A DNA stretch of 64,000 nt from Stomoxys calcitrans. Its lineage: Eukaryota > Arthropoda > Insecta > Diptera > Muscidae. The notes beneath the pieces are model-generated. The model was not told the DNA's origin. It saw nothing but the letters and a program-made list of their open reading frames with translations, and did no database searches. Location: the NCBI RefSeq assembly GCF_963082655.1, contig NC_081552.1, forward strand, positions 67,253,465-67,317,464, read 5' to 3'. The position numbers and the translations under genes are program-made. This document shows, piece after piece, positions 20,013-31,251 of this stretch (its first letter is position 1; every line of letters begins with the position of its first letter).

Positions 20013-22480
20013 GTTTTTGTGACTGAGTGATGATTTCTGACCAAGCATGGGCCAAAGTGCTCGAATGGTTTTCATGGATTTATTTCAAGTTAATTCGGTG
20101 TCACATTATATTTTGAAGCGATTATATTTTGGGGCCACCGTAGCCCTGAGGTTTACATGTCCGCCTAAGACGCTGAACGCATGGGTTCAAATCCTGGCGA
20201 GACCATCAAAAAAAAATTTTTCAGCGGTGGTTTTCCCCTCCTAATGCTGGCAACATTTGTGAGGTACTATGCCATGTAAAACTTCTCTCCAAAGAGGTGT
20301 CACACTGCGGCACGCCGTTCGGACTCGGCTATAAAAAGGAGGCCCCTTATCATTGAGCTTAAATTTGAATCGGACTGCACTCATTGATATGTGAGAAGTT
20401 TGCCCCTGCTCCTTAGTGGAATGTTCATGGGCAAAATTTGGAATTTTGCATTATATTTTGCGTGTCGGTAGACGTTATTTAGGGGAATATTATTAGGAAA
20501 TATTATTAGGGAATATTATGGACTGGGTTTATTGCTTTTAATCTTTATTTTCCATTTGTGAATATATTTTCTACAAGCAGCAAATCCTTTTTCCATTTTC
20601 TTTAAAAGAGCCTTAGTCAGCTTGCTGGAGGTAATAAGCGCCGTATTATCAGCGTAGTAGGCAATCTAAAGGTATGAGGGGGGAAAAATCCGATGTGTAC
20701 ACGGAAAATAGAATTGGAGATAGAATAGATCCTTGTAGAAGTCCTGTTGCAATTGCTATTGTAGATGAAAGTGATTTGTTAACAGATACAATGAATGCCA
20801 TATGTAGATATCTTGGCATATTCAACTGCAAAATCTTGAAAATCAAGCTGTAATGCCACACGGTGTCGAATGCCTTTTCCACATCCAGGAGGACTAGTCC
20901 TGGAAAGTTTTCGTCTTTTATTGTTTTTAATTATTTTGGTGATGCGACCTATTTGATGAACTGCGCTGTGTTGCTTTTTAAATCCGAATTGTTCGTCGGC
21001 AATTAGTGATACATCTTCAATACAGTCACATAATCGAGTCTGTATAGCTTTTTCGAGCAACTTTCCCATATTGCTTAAAAGGCTTATGGGTCCGTAGCTA
21101 TTTGAATCATGTTTAGGATTGTTTGGTTTCAAAACCGCAACTACTTTAGCTTTCTTGAAATGATTTGGGAGGTAGTTGAGTTTTAAACAGCTGTTAAAAA
21201 TAACCACTAGTAATTAAACCGCTTCTGTTGGCAAATTTTTTATTAAATTATTGGACACCTCGTTCAGACCAGGAGATTTGGTAGATTTCAGTGAGCTAAT
21301 AAAAGAATTTAGTCCTCAACAGAGGTAACAACTTTGTTGCTTTGATCAATAATAGAAGATTTAAATAATCTGACTTTATTATTAACAATTTTGTCAATTG
21401 AATGAGAGTAATTAGAGGTGAGGTTATGCGATTTGGAGAAAACGTTTGAAGGTAGTTTGGCTTTTTCTTCGTCGGTTATGACTTTCTGATTACCATCCAT
21501 AAAGAAGCGTATGTTGTTTTTTTTACCTCTTAGTCTCCTGCTCAGCTTCCAAAATGATTTGTCTCCCGGCTTAAGATTAGAAAGAAGTTGATTCCATTTG
21601 TTATTTCGGTGGGTTTTGATTTATTCATTAGCTTAATACTTTGCTCACAAAAGTTTAAATCAACGTGGTTTATAGCTCTTTGAGTTCTCCTTTTAAGGGT
21701 ACTTCTATTTTTTATTAAGCTAACGATATCAGCAGGTAGATGCGTTTTCCCAGTGATATAAATTTTGGGTGTAAAACGGTTTCTTACTTCTACAATCATA
21801 TTAATGAACTTTTGGATTTCATTGCAGATGGCAGTTTTAGATGGGCAGTTATCTGTATTAATTATTATACGGTTTGCAATATTATTTCGAATAGAACCCC
21901 AATTTGTTAGATTGTATTGTAGTTGTAAAGCTTGTATCACTCTCAAATGCAGCTGAGTTTAGGATAATGCAAATGACTATAAGCCTGTCCTTTGCACTAT
22001 CCTAAAATCGGGTGGAATATCTGATTCTTAAACGTCTAAATGTAAATTTAAAGTTATGTTACTAAGTACCAAGTCAAGAACACAAGAATTTCTATTTCGT
22101 TGGTATGGAATGTAGGTCGGCGAATATAATATATAAAGAAGTTACAATTTTGTTGAAGGTTAAACAGACTTTTCCACCAAAATTATTATAACAGCAGTTC
22201 CATAAGCTGTGTTTCGCATTTAAGTCGCCGAGTAAAATAAAACTATGACTGGTCCTCCTAATTGTTTTATATCGTCTGCAAAATATGATGATGAGTTTTC
22301 TATTATTGGCGGAGATTTCAATAGACAGATTTTCAATTTTGCTTTTGTTGCATATAGGTAAAAGCCTATGCCTAACATTTCTGCGAAAAACTAGAGCAAC
22401 TCCTCCTCCCCTCGAGATTTCTCTATCGTTTCGGTAAATGTAATCGCTTTTAAAATATATCTTATGATTACTATTGAGAT
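20013..22480 (-). pseudogene. Jockey non-LTR retrotransposon: endonuclease and reverse transcriptase (decayed)
   Basis: Minus-strand ORF2 of a jockey-clade element. The endonuclease region (about 22450-22080) has REISRGGGVALVFR and ILLGDLNAKHSLWNC, the GDxNAKH active-site block. A linker region runs to about 21300. The RT starts with STKSPGLNEVSNNLIKNLP, then LPNHFKKAKVVAVLKP, then SYGPISLLSNMGKLLEK, ADEQFGFKK, LLDVEKAFDTVWH with the first catalytic aspartate, LLQGSILSPILF, and near 20655 the box YYADN where YADD is expected. Beyond a SINE (20132-20449) it continues with TIRALWPMLGQKSSLSHKN and stops at the DINE boundary; the C-terminus lies at 16690-16874. Several frameshifts and the YADN box make it inactive. 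Known role: target-primed reverse transcription. Confidence 0.85.
20132..20449 (+). mobile_element. tRNA-derived SINE with 11-bp target-site duplication
   Basis: A 318-bp plus-strand copy of the same SINE as 3162-3468, flanked by ATTATATTTTG at 20121-20131 and 20450-20460. Head GGGGCCACCGTAGCCCTGAG with a mutated A box, B box GGGTTCAAATCC, body TCTCTCCAAAGAGGTGTCAC and CGCCGTTCGGACTCGGC, end GGCAAAATTTGGAATTTTGC. It lies in the jockey RT remnant. Confidence 0.9.
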
Positions 22481-22779
22481 GTGTTTTTACACTATCTATC
22501 TATCAAAAAGAATTTTCGGTCGATTTTTATGATGAGAGCTTAAATGAGAACTTAAGCAAGTCATTTGCCTTTGCTCAAATTTAGTTTTTCTTTATAAAAA
22601 TTGATCATATTTTTTTCTTAAAATATTTTAAAATTTTATTTGCTTAAAGTTTTTAGTTTGCGTGGGTAAAATTTTATTGAAATTGTCGAAATGTTGAAAT
22701 CCTATACCAATTTCAGACAAATTTAAACGAGGCCAAAATATAAGTTTTTGCAATATTTAAAAAAGTAAAAAATCGTCAT
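22481..22779. other. AT-rich sequence upstream of jockey remnant
   Basis: Contains the CAAAAAGAATTTTCGGTC tract shared with about 16265-16282. It may be the 5' part of the jockey element or an older repeat. No gene seen. Confidence 0.35.
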
Positions 22780-22977
22780 CAAAAAAGATAATAACGTCTC
22801 CCAGCCATCCTGCGAGAGCGGCAGTTTTATACCATTCAGAACAAGTCCCTTGAAAACACCCAGCTCTCTCCCCATGGTTAAAAGTACCAGCTCAGTTTTT
22901 CTGGGCTCTATGCAAAGCCTGTTGGCCTTTGAACTAGGACCGTTGACCAAAAGCCACCAAAGAGTAGATAAAACCAC
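22780..22977 (-). pseudogene. Small RT thumb fragment of a non-LTR element
   Basis: Minus-strand open frame including RLCIEPRKTELVLLTMGREL and FKGLVLNGIKLPLSQDG. The pattern (I/V)xPxKTELVLFTR...LNGxxLxLS is the RT thumb region of I-group or jockey-like elements. Only this piece is recognisable. Clade is uncertain; it differs from the LOA-type thumb found elsewhere in the window (NPEKTEICLFTRK). Confidence 0.65.
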
Positions 22978-22984
22978 TCTTTAC

Positions 22985-23215
22985 ATGACCCTCTGTCAAA
23001 ATTAGTATAAAAGGAAAGAATCTTTCCGCGTAAAATTTTGCACATGTGTATAGTTTTTATTGATGTAGGTCATTGGGGATTGCAAGTGGGCCATATCAGT
23101 TCAGATTCCAATATAGCTCCCATATACATGTATTGGTCCATATATTTCACTTTTTGTAACCTCCATTTTTAAGCGATTGAACGGAAATTTGGTATTAAAG
23201 GTATGTATTTTCTCA
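22985..23215 (+). mobile_element. DINE-like fragment (core and first monomer)
   Basis: Contains AATTTTGCACATGTGTATAG, TTGATGTAGGTCATTGGGGA and CAATATAGCTCCCATATAC, the leader and first monomer of a family C type element. Both ends are missing. Confidence 0.55.
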
Positions 23216-24302
23216 TCAAACCCACACGTATAAAAATATTATACCTGTATTTAACTAACCACAACTTTTGTCAAGAAGCCAACCAGTCAAAAAAAACCAT
23301 AATTTTTGATAAACCATGCCATAGCCTTACCTCATACAGGCGTTTCATCTCATGCCCATTCTAATTGCTTTAAAACTTGTTAACACTTCTAAATTAAATT
23401 TCTCCTAGAGCAAAAAACTCCAAAATTATATTAAAATAAATTCCCCTAAAAAACTCTAACCAAATTTTATCTTTATTTTAACCACTTACTTTACAACATG
23501 GTGCATATAAAAATTGAATTTACTTTTGTAGCTATTTCGTGAAAGAGCATTTCAAAAGCTTAGTAATTAAATGGAAATGGTAGAAAAATACGGAAAATGC
23601 ATTATGGTCTTCTCTTCTTCTTTTATGTCCTCATTTGCGAGAAATCTCGGACAAGCTGCCTTCACCAGTTCATGAAACAAGAAAATAAGACGTGACTGGT
23701 AGCAGACTAGTGTCCTTTTTTCATAACCCCAAGGATGGGAAAACCACTAAGCCATTCATTCTTTATCAGGGACCCGGCCACCGAATCCCTTTTTACCATT
23801 GCATTTGGATGTGGAGTGCATAACAATTGTTTAAAAAGTCACAAACTTTATTATTTGGTTTTTTGCTTTGTTAGATTTTGTTCAGGTGATTGCAGAGTTG
23901 TGGGAGTTGAACAGTGTTTTGAAAACAGCAGACAAAAGTTGATTTTCATAAGCAATTTTGAAATATGTTATACCCGATAACTTCCCTCGTGATTATTTAC
24001 TTATGAATGTGTAGGTTCTTTCATGTATACAGATCTAGAAAATATGCATCTAATCGAGTAAGTAATCCCAAACCAATAGGAATTAAGATGTCTTCATTTG
24101 CCATATCGGGCCATATTTGGGCCTAAATGACTCTATTCTGTTGTGGTAGGTTTACTTCTTGGGATACTATGGGTAGCAGACATTTTTCAAGAACAGAATT
24201 TTTCTGAATTTTAATCAATTGTGTGTCGAGTCCATTATATAGTTTACTACTGACCGGCCAAATGCCACTTAAATAGTCAACAAAGTGTTTACACTTCAAG
24301 AG
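23216..24302. other. No recognised gene
   Basis: About 1.1 kb of moderately AT-rich sequence that is not visibly repeated elsewhere in the window. Open frames are short and have no family I recognise. One of the few stretches here that could be old single-copy DNA. Confidence 0.4.
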
Positions 24303-24980
24303 CTCCAGTGGCGATCGTAAAAACCCAACGCTTGGGTATTTATTGGGTAAATACCCAATAAATTCCTTTTGTGGGTATTTATTTGTGCATTTATAATTTG
24401 CCAATATCTTGGATATAAAAGTATTTGTCATATTTTTCCTGATCTTCTGATCTCTTAAAATCGGATTTTAGTTATATATATCCGCTATATAGACCGATCC
24501 CCAGACTTAAAGTCTTGAGGCAATAAATTGGTAATTTTTCATCCGATTTCGATGAAATTTAACACAGTGAGTTCTGATGGACCCCTACCCATTTTTGTGA
24601 AGCGTGGTTTAGATTGCACTATATTTGGATATAGCTGCCCTTAGACCCACCGCCCGATCTCCCGATATATGATATTGAGGCCATAAAAGATGCCTTTTTA
24701 ACCCGAATTCGATGAAATTTGGCACAGTGAGTTCTGGTAGACCCCTCACCTAAATGTGGTCCAGATCGAACCATATTTGGATATAGCTGCCATATAAACC
24801 GATTTACCGATATAGAGTATTGAGCCCATAAAAGGAGCATTTTTCATCCGATTTGGATGAATTTGAAACAGATATCTGAAAATTTTTAAATACCCAGCTT
24901 TTGGGTATAAATGGGTAAATACCAAGGTATTTACCCAATTTACCGGGTAAATACCTTTTGGGTATTTACCCATCGTCCAT
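24303..24980. repeat. Repeat element with GGGTAAATACC motifs flanking DINE-like monomers
   Basis: Left part (24310-24480) is rich in the palindromic motif GGGTATTTATTGGGTAAATA and then carries AAAATCGGATTTTAGTTATA; the middle (24480-24880) has monomers with TATAGCTGCCATATAAACCG and CGATGAAATTTGGCACAGTG; the right part (24890-24975) again has GGGTAAATACC motifs. The left part is homologous to 34525-34735. The outer sequences CAGTGGCGATCGT and, inverted, TAGAGATGGACGAT look weakly like matching hAT-type ends, but I find no 8-bp target duplication. Confidence 0.5.
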
Positions 24981-25009
24981 CTCTAATCATGAGGAAATAG
25001 AATAGAGGA

Positions 25010-25712
25010 TAAACAAGTAAAACCGTACTAAGTTCGGCCGGGCCGTATCTTGAAAACCCACCACCATGGATTCTGCTAAAAATTTACACAAAATAAATTT
25101 TACAATTTTTGTTTGTTTCTCTTTCGAGACGAGGTCAATGATCGGAGATGCAAATAGAAAAGGAAAGCCAAAGATAGCAACGCATAGACTTAGGTTAGAA
25201 GACTTTTCAACCATATTAGGTGTGATGGCTTCAAGGGCCGTGCATTGGTATGTTGTATTTGAATCGTATTAATAGCGAAAACGCATCTATAATACAATTA
25301 CCACATTAACCACTCTCGACAACCCTGTCCATTAACTGTACTTTTTCCCAATGCATGTATTCTTGTGTAATGACAGACATTCGTTCTGTGGCAAATTACA
25401 CTTCTTCGGTACTACACATGATTTTGTGAATTTGTTGGAAGTTGTATTGATGGTTTTGAACGCTAGACAACGGCAACGGCTCTCGGAACGCGTCTCATAG
25501 TGGTTGGTGTGTGTTGCTATCTTTGGCTTTTCTTTTCCATTTGCATCTCCGATCATTGACCTCGTCTCGAAGGAGAAACAAACAAAAATTGTAAAATTTA
25601 ATGATCTTCGCCCTAACAGGCAAAAGACTTGAAAAATCAAAATAAATTTAGTTGAAAGCCATAATTTCACTCCAAGTACCAAATTTCTGCTAAACCAGAC
25701 AAAAACAAAAAA
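25010..25712 (-). mobile_element. DINE-like 3' end (family C) interrupted by a MITE
   Basis: Minus orientation. 25012-25100 carries AAACAAGTAAAACCGTACTA, the hairpin GTTCGGCCGGGCC and CCATGGATTCTGCTAAAAAT. The 3' part is then interrupted by the MITE at 25103-25591. Family C continues with sequence related to CAAAATAAATTTAGTTGAAA at about 25639, but about 45 intervening bases are unassigned. Confidence 0.65.
25103..25591. mobile_element. Long-TIR non-autonomous DNA transposon (MITE), TA target
   Basis: A 489-bp element flanked by TA at 25101-25102 and 25592-25593. Termini are CAATTTTTGTTTGTTTCTC and its complement; inverted repeats extend about 80 bp (through GAGATGCAAATAGAAAAGG and GCCAAAGATAGCAAC). 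The TA duplication suggests Tc1/mariner-type mobilisation. A second copy, opposite orientation and missing one end, lies at 54439-54838 and shows that the repeats were once longer (adding ACACACCAACCACTAT). No coding capacity. Confidence 0.85.
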
Positions 25713-26660
25713 GAAACGGTAAAAGTCGGGCGCAGCCATCTAATAATACCCTACACCTGCCCTATAAGTGGAAATTGGGACCTATATCTTATTCTGAACT
25801 GCTTTTAGTGGACTTCGGTGGAGGTTTTCAGATGGGTTATAAAACAATCCGTATCAAATTTCAGGAAAATGTCTTTAAAATGTTATAATAACTACGGCTC
25901 TTCGTGTCCAAATAGGGCGGTATATATGGAAGCTGAATTAAAATCTGAACCGATTTTGATAAAATCTAACAAAAAGAGATTTATACGTCGTATGACAATT
26001 TTCGTGACTATCGGTTAAAAAATGATCCCATTATTAAAATCGGACGAAGATATATATGGGAGCTTTGCGAAGATTGGCGAATAAATGTGCTTGCGGTGGA
26101 TCTAGAAGTGAAAATCGGGTGAAGTATATATATGAGAGTTATATCTAAATCTGAACCGATTTATACGAAATTTATTAGTAATATCTAAAGTCATAAGAAA
26201 ATCCTTCCTGTCAAATTTCGAAAGAATGGGTTAATAAATGACCCCAATATTGCAATATTACTCAAAATCGGACGAACATATATATGGGAGCTATATCTAA
26301 CTCTGCACCGATTTCGAGAAATGCGTTGTGCAAAAATTTGGGAAGATTGGTAAGTAAATGTGCTTGGAAGTGAAAATCGGGCGATATATATATATATGTG
26401 GGAGCTATATCCAAATCTGAACCGTTTTTTCCAATTTCAATAGGGTTCGTCTCTTGGCTATCAAAAGTGCCGGTGCCAAATTTGATGATTATTGAATGAA
26501 AATTGCGACCTGTATTTTGTTCACAAATTATATATTTAAATTTATCAATGGGTATATTTATCAATGGGTATATTTATCAATGGGTCTAGCTCTCTTCCTT
26601 CTGGGTGTTACAAACAAATGCACTAAATTAAAATACCCTGTACCACAGAAGTGGTATAAG
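25713..26660 (-). mobile_element. DINE-like element, family D, near complete
   Basis: Minus orientation. 3' end at left AAACGGTAAAAGTCGGGCGC with hairpin bases GTCGGGCGCAGCC and ACCCTACACC; monomers with TATATATGGGAGCTATATCT and GAACCGATTT; 5' end at right with AAATACCCTGTACCACAGAA, the inverted counterpart of the start at 60588. Shares its organisation with the DINE families but not the TTCGGCC hairpin. Confidence 0.75.
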
Positions 26661-29370
26661 GTATAACAAAGCTCTTGGAATCGAACAAGGATAATAGAGA
26701 GATCGGTTTATATGGGAGCAATGTCAGGTTTAAGACCTTACTTGACACAGATGTTGGAAGTCGTAACAGAACACTACGTGCAAAATTTTTGCCAAATCAA
26801 ACAGAAATTGCAGATTCAAGGGGCTCCAAACGTGAAATCGACAGATCGCTTTATATGGGAGTTTTATCAGGTTATAGACCAATTTGGGCCGGACATGAAA
26901 CAACTGTTGGAAGTCGTAACAGAATACTACGAACAAAATTTTAGCCCAATCGGACAAAAATTGCGGCTTCCTTGGTCTCAAGATGTCAAATTGGGAGACC
27001 GGTTTATATAGGCTATATCAAGTTAAGACCGATTTTGATCTTACTGGGCACATTTATTGGATGTCAAAACAGAACACTACGTGCAAACGGTAGCCAAATC
27101 GGACAAAAATTGCGGCTTGTATGGACTCAAGAAACCAAATCGGGAGATCGGTTTATATAGAACTTATATCCAAATCTGAACCGATCCAGCGGTTAGCTGT
27201 ACGGGTTCGAGTGGAGTCGAGATTTCGGCAGAAGGACGGACGAACATGGCTATATCGACTTAAAATGTGGAGACGATCTAGATGTATATACCTTACTAGC
27301 TGAACCGGGCCCGCTCCGCTGCACCTTCTTATACTTTATATGGAACAAAATAATCCTTTGAATATTTATTTTCGACAATTAAAGAGATTTTAATGAAATA
27401 TCATGCTACGAAAATAGAACATGCACATCGCTTGACTAAAAGTATAACCATAAAAGTGCCTTTATCTGAATCCAATTTGACCTTTATTGAGCTACGAATT
27501 TTACTCGGAGGGTTTAATGTCATATAAGTTTGGATGTTAGATGTATTCCATTCTTAAAAAGAGTTTATTTCAGCCCAATATTCTCATGATGTCCGATTTA
27601 GGGTGAGGTTGTGCCCCAGACACTTGGCCCTGAAAAAAATATCATCATTATGCTCTTCTCTCAAATACCAGTTATTTAAACCCAAAATTTCCATTAGTTT
27701 AAGGAGAGTTTATGGGATGAGGCGTCCGCCAACCACTGGACCCCAGTGGTAAATTTGTTCCCCTTGGGGGATGTTTTGGGGAAGGGGCGGTGCCTCAAAA
27801 ACATGGTTCCACATTGTCCCAAATACCTTTATCTAAGCCCCATATTGCGATAGTCAGTAAATAATTGTTGTTTGTGGGGTATTTTGGGAAAGGGGTAGAC
27901 CCCCAGAAAATTGGTCCCCAATGTAAAGCACGAAATTGATACCCGTGCAATACCTTTTATTTGAGCCCCACAACGACAGGGTCGGTAAATATGCCCGATT
28001 TAGGGGTGATTTGGGGAGTGGGGATGTCTCCCAAACATTTAGCCCTGAAAACATATTAGCATCTCTATATCGATACATCATTTATTTGAACCCCATATTG
28101 CCATTGGTCTCGAAATTCGATATCAAATTCGTTTTTAAATATCAAATACTTTTTATTTAAACCCCTTATTGCACAAATTAGCAAATATGTCCGGTTTGGG
28201 TTATGGACCCTAAAAGCTATCAGTATCGAGCTCCAGTGTCTTGAAGACCCAAATTGTCTTGGCGAGCTAATACATCCTACTTGGGGATTTTATGGTGTTG
28301 GGACGTTCCCTAGACAGTTGGTCCCAAATGTTGACATCAGATTCGCGGTCTACTCCCAAATATCTTTCATTTGAACCCCATATTTCCATAGTCGGCAAAC
28401 ATGACCGGTTTGGCGATCGGGCGGTCACTCAGTGACTCTGCCTTGAAAATATAATTCAGATTCGTGTCCTACTCCAAAAAAACTTTTTTCCGAATATTGA
28501 TATCAGATATGGCTTAACTTCCAAAGACCTTCCATTTGAGCCCCATATTGATATGGTCGTAAATTTGGGGGGTTTTTGAGGAGGGGCGGCCTCCCAAACA
28601 CTTGGTCCCATATTTGGATATCAGATTCTTATTCTACACTAAAATAGCTTTTATTTAAACCCCATATTGCCATGGTCAGTTAATAAGTCCTGTTTGGAGG
28701 GTGTTTTGGGGAAGGGGTAGACCCCCAGAAACTTTGTCTCACATTTGGATATCAGGTTCGTATTCTATTCGCAAATATATTTCATTTGAGTCCCACATTG
28801 CCGTGGTCGGTAAATATGCCCGATATAGGGATGTTTTGGGGTTGGGGTGGTCCCCCAAACACTCGGTCCGACAATTAGATATCAGATACATTTTCTAATC
28901 TTAAATACCTTTCATTTGAGTCCCATATTGTCGTGATTGGTCTATATACACATTTGGTAGCTTTGGGGTTGGGGCGGCCCCCCTAGGTACACCATCCGAA
29001 ATTTGGATACCGAAATATTGTTTTTAGGTTACTATAAGAGAACACTCAAAATTTCGCTTAAATCGCATCACCCATCTCCGAGATCTGACGTTTCTGAAAA
29101 TAAGGGTTAGGGGTAGGGTCCGCCCCATCTCCAGATATCAAAAAATGTAGTACCCTATTTTCACCACGGAATCATTATCTGTGAAAATTTCAAGAAAATC
29201 GGTTCAGCCGTTTTTCAGTCTATAAGGAACACACAAACAAACAAACACAAATTGATTTTTATATATAAGAAGAGGAAGAGGATGGGGTCGCAAATCAATA
29301 TTTTGAGGTGTTACAAGCGGAATGACTAGATTAGTGTACCCCGTTTCCTATGGTGGTGGGTATAAAAAAG
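26661..29370 (-). mobile_element. DINE-like element, family C, split by a complete Helitron
   Basis: Minus orientation. Monomers of 26695-27170 (GAGATCGGTTTATATGGGAG, GTTATAGACCAATTTGG) are followed by GCAGAAGGACGGACGAACAT and ACGATCTAGATGTATATACC; a Helitron then interrupts at 27296, and the 5' core resumes at 29283 with TGGGGTCGCAAATCAATATT and AATGACTAGATTAGTGTACC, ending GGTGGTGGGTATAAAAAAG. The 3' hairpin end on the left is missing. Confidence 0.8.
27296..29282 (-). mobile_element. Helitron, complete non-autonomous copy with exact A^T insertion site
   Basis: A 1,987-bp element on the minus strand. 5' end TCCTCTTCCTCTTCTTATAT (29282 leftwards), then AAAAATCAATTTGTGTTTG; 3' end GGAGCGGGCCCGGTTCAGCTAG-type hairpin, ending CAGCTAG at 27296. 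The host base on the 5' side is A and on the 3' side T, and joining the flanks recreates the DINE core CCCCATAAGGTATATA, so the empty site is known. The interior is a succession of diverged GC-rich units (TTTGAGCCCCATATTG, CCCAAACACTTGGTCCCA). No Rep/helicase coding. Confidence 0.92.
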
Positions 29371-29433
29371 TTAAACAGTACCGGAAATATCACCAAACAT
29401 GGAGAATTTCCTGTTTTACTCTTCAAGGTTTGG

Positions 29434-29712
29434 TGGCCACCTATGACGCTGAACGCCTGGTTTCGAATCCTGGTGAAAACATCAGAAAAAATTTCAGCGT
29501 TGGTTCCCCTCGTAATGCAGACGACATTTGTGAGGTATATGTCATGCAAAAGCTTCTCACCAAAGAGATGTCACGCTGGGGCACGCCGTTCGGACTCGGC
29601 TATAAAAGGGAGGTCCCTAATCATTAGGCCTAAACTTGAATCGGACTGCACTCATTGATTTGTAAGAAGTTTGTTCCAGTTCCTTAATGAACTGTTCGTG
29701 AGCCATTTTGCA
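29434..29712 (+). mobile_element. tRNA-derived SINE, head-deleted
   Basis: Plus-strand copy beginning GGCCACCTATGACGCTGAAC, which lacks about 26 bp including the A box compared with 3162-3468, but keeps the B box (GGTTTCGAATCC). Body CACGCCGTTCGGACTCGGC and CGGACTGCACTCATTGA. Lacking the A box, it should not be a Pol III source. I could not define its target duplication. Confidence 0.85.
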
Positions 29713-29756
29713 TTTCCAAGTCACCTAAGCCTTGTTTGTGCGTTCTTAATACCAAC

Positions 29757-31247
29757 AAGTAAAAGCGTGCTAAGTTCGGCCGGGCCGAATCTTATATACC
29801 CTCCACCATGGATCGCATTAGTCGAGTTCTTTTCCCGGCATCTCTTCATAGACAAAAAAGGATATAAGAAAAGATTTGTTGTGCTATTAGAGCGATATCA
29901 AAATATGGTCCGGTTTGGACCACAATTAAATTGACACAGTTGTTGAAAGTAAGAATAAAATACGTATTGCAAAATTTCTGCCAAATCGGATAGGAATTGC
30001 GCCCTCTAGAAGCTCAAGAAGTCAAGTCCCCAGATCTGTTTATATGACAGCTATATCAGGTTATGAACCGATTTGAACCATACTTGGCACAGTTGTTGGA
30101 CGTCATAACAAAATACTACGTGCAAAATTTCATTCCAATCAGATAAGAATTGCGCACTCTAGAGGCTCAATAAGTCAAGACCCAAGATCGGTTTATATGG
30201 CAGCAATGTCAGGTTATGGACCGATTTGAACCATACTTGGCACAGTTTTTGGATATCATAATAAAACACGTCGTTCCAAGATCGGTTTATATGGCAGCTA
30301 TATCAGGTTATGGACCGATTTGAACCATATGTGGCACAGTTGTTGGTTATCATAACAAAAAAAGTCGTGCAAAATTTCATCCCAATCGGATAAGAATTGC
30401 GCACTTTAGAGGCTCAAGAGGTCAAGATCCCAGATCGGTTTATATAGCAGCTATATCAGGTTATGAACCGATTTGAACCATACTTGGCACAGTTGTTGGA
30501 TATCATAACAAAACACGTCGTGCAAAATTTCATCCCAATCGGATAAGAATTGCGCACTCTAGAGGCTCAAGAAGTCAAGACCCAAGATCGGTTTATATGA
30601 CAGCAGTATCAGGTAATGGACCGATTTGAACCATACTTAGCGACTCAAGAAGTCAAGACCCAAGATCGGTTCATATAACAGCTATATAAAAACATGGACC
30701 GATATGACCCATTTACAATCCCAACCGATCTACACTTATAAAAAGTATTTGTGCAAAATTTCAAGCGGCTAGCTTTCTCCTTCGAAGTTAGCGTGGTTTC
30801 GACAGACAGACGGACGGAGATGGCTAGATCGACATAAAATGTCACGACGATCAAGAATATTTATACTTTATGGGGTCTCAGACGAATTTTGTACGACGAA
30901 TCCTCTCATGAGCATCAACATACGAGTTTATTATGGTCTGAATCGGTCTATAGCCCGATACAGCTCCCATATAAATCGATCTCTCTATTTTACTTCTTGA
31001 GCCCCCAAAGGGCGCAATTCTTATCCGAATTGGCTGACATTTTACACAGGTTTCCAACATATAATTTAATTGTGGTCCAAACCGGACTATATCTTGATAT
31101 ATTTGAGCTCTAATAGCAGAGTAAATCTTTTCTTATATCCTGTTTTACCTAAGAAGAGATGCCGGGAAAAGAAGTCGACAAATGCGATCCATGGTGGAGG
31201 GTATATAAGATTCGGCCCGGCCGATCTTAGCACGCTTTTACTTGTTT
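29757..31247. mobile_element. Inverted composite of two DINE-like elements with 3' ends facing outward
   Basis: 29757-30888 is a minus-oriented family A copy: AACAAGTAAAAGCGTGCTAA, hairpin TTCGGCCGGGCCGAATC, 153-bp monomers, then the 5' core up to GGGGTCTCAGACGAATTT. At 30889 it joins the 3' half of a plus-oriented family A copy that ends CTTAGCACGCTTTTACTTGT at about 31247. The outer parts are inverted repeats of about 190 bp (CTCGACTAATGC/GCGATCCATGG regions and the hairpins). The same architecture occurs at 33619-34456. Confidence 0.82.
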
Positions 31248-31251
31248 GCTT

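Noticed and set aside
24303..24980. A hAT transposon call based on matching ends CAGTGGCGATCGT and TAGAGATGGACGAT
   Set aside because: End similarity is partial and no 8-bp target duplication is present, so it is listed only as a repeat.
25098..25650. A 12-bp duplication CAAAATAAATTT as the target duplication of the MITE at 25103
   Set aside because: It would place about 45 unexplained bases inside the element beyond its inverted repeat; the TA at both repeat ends is a simpler fit.
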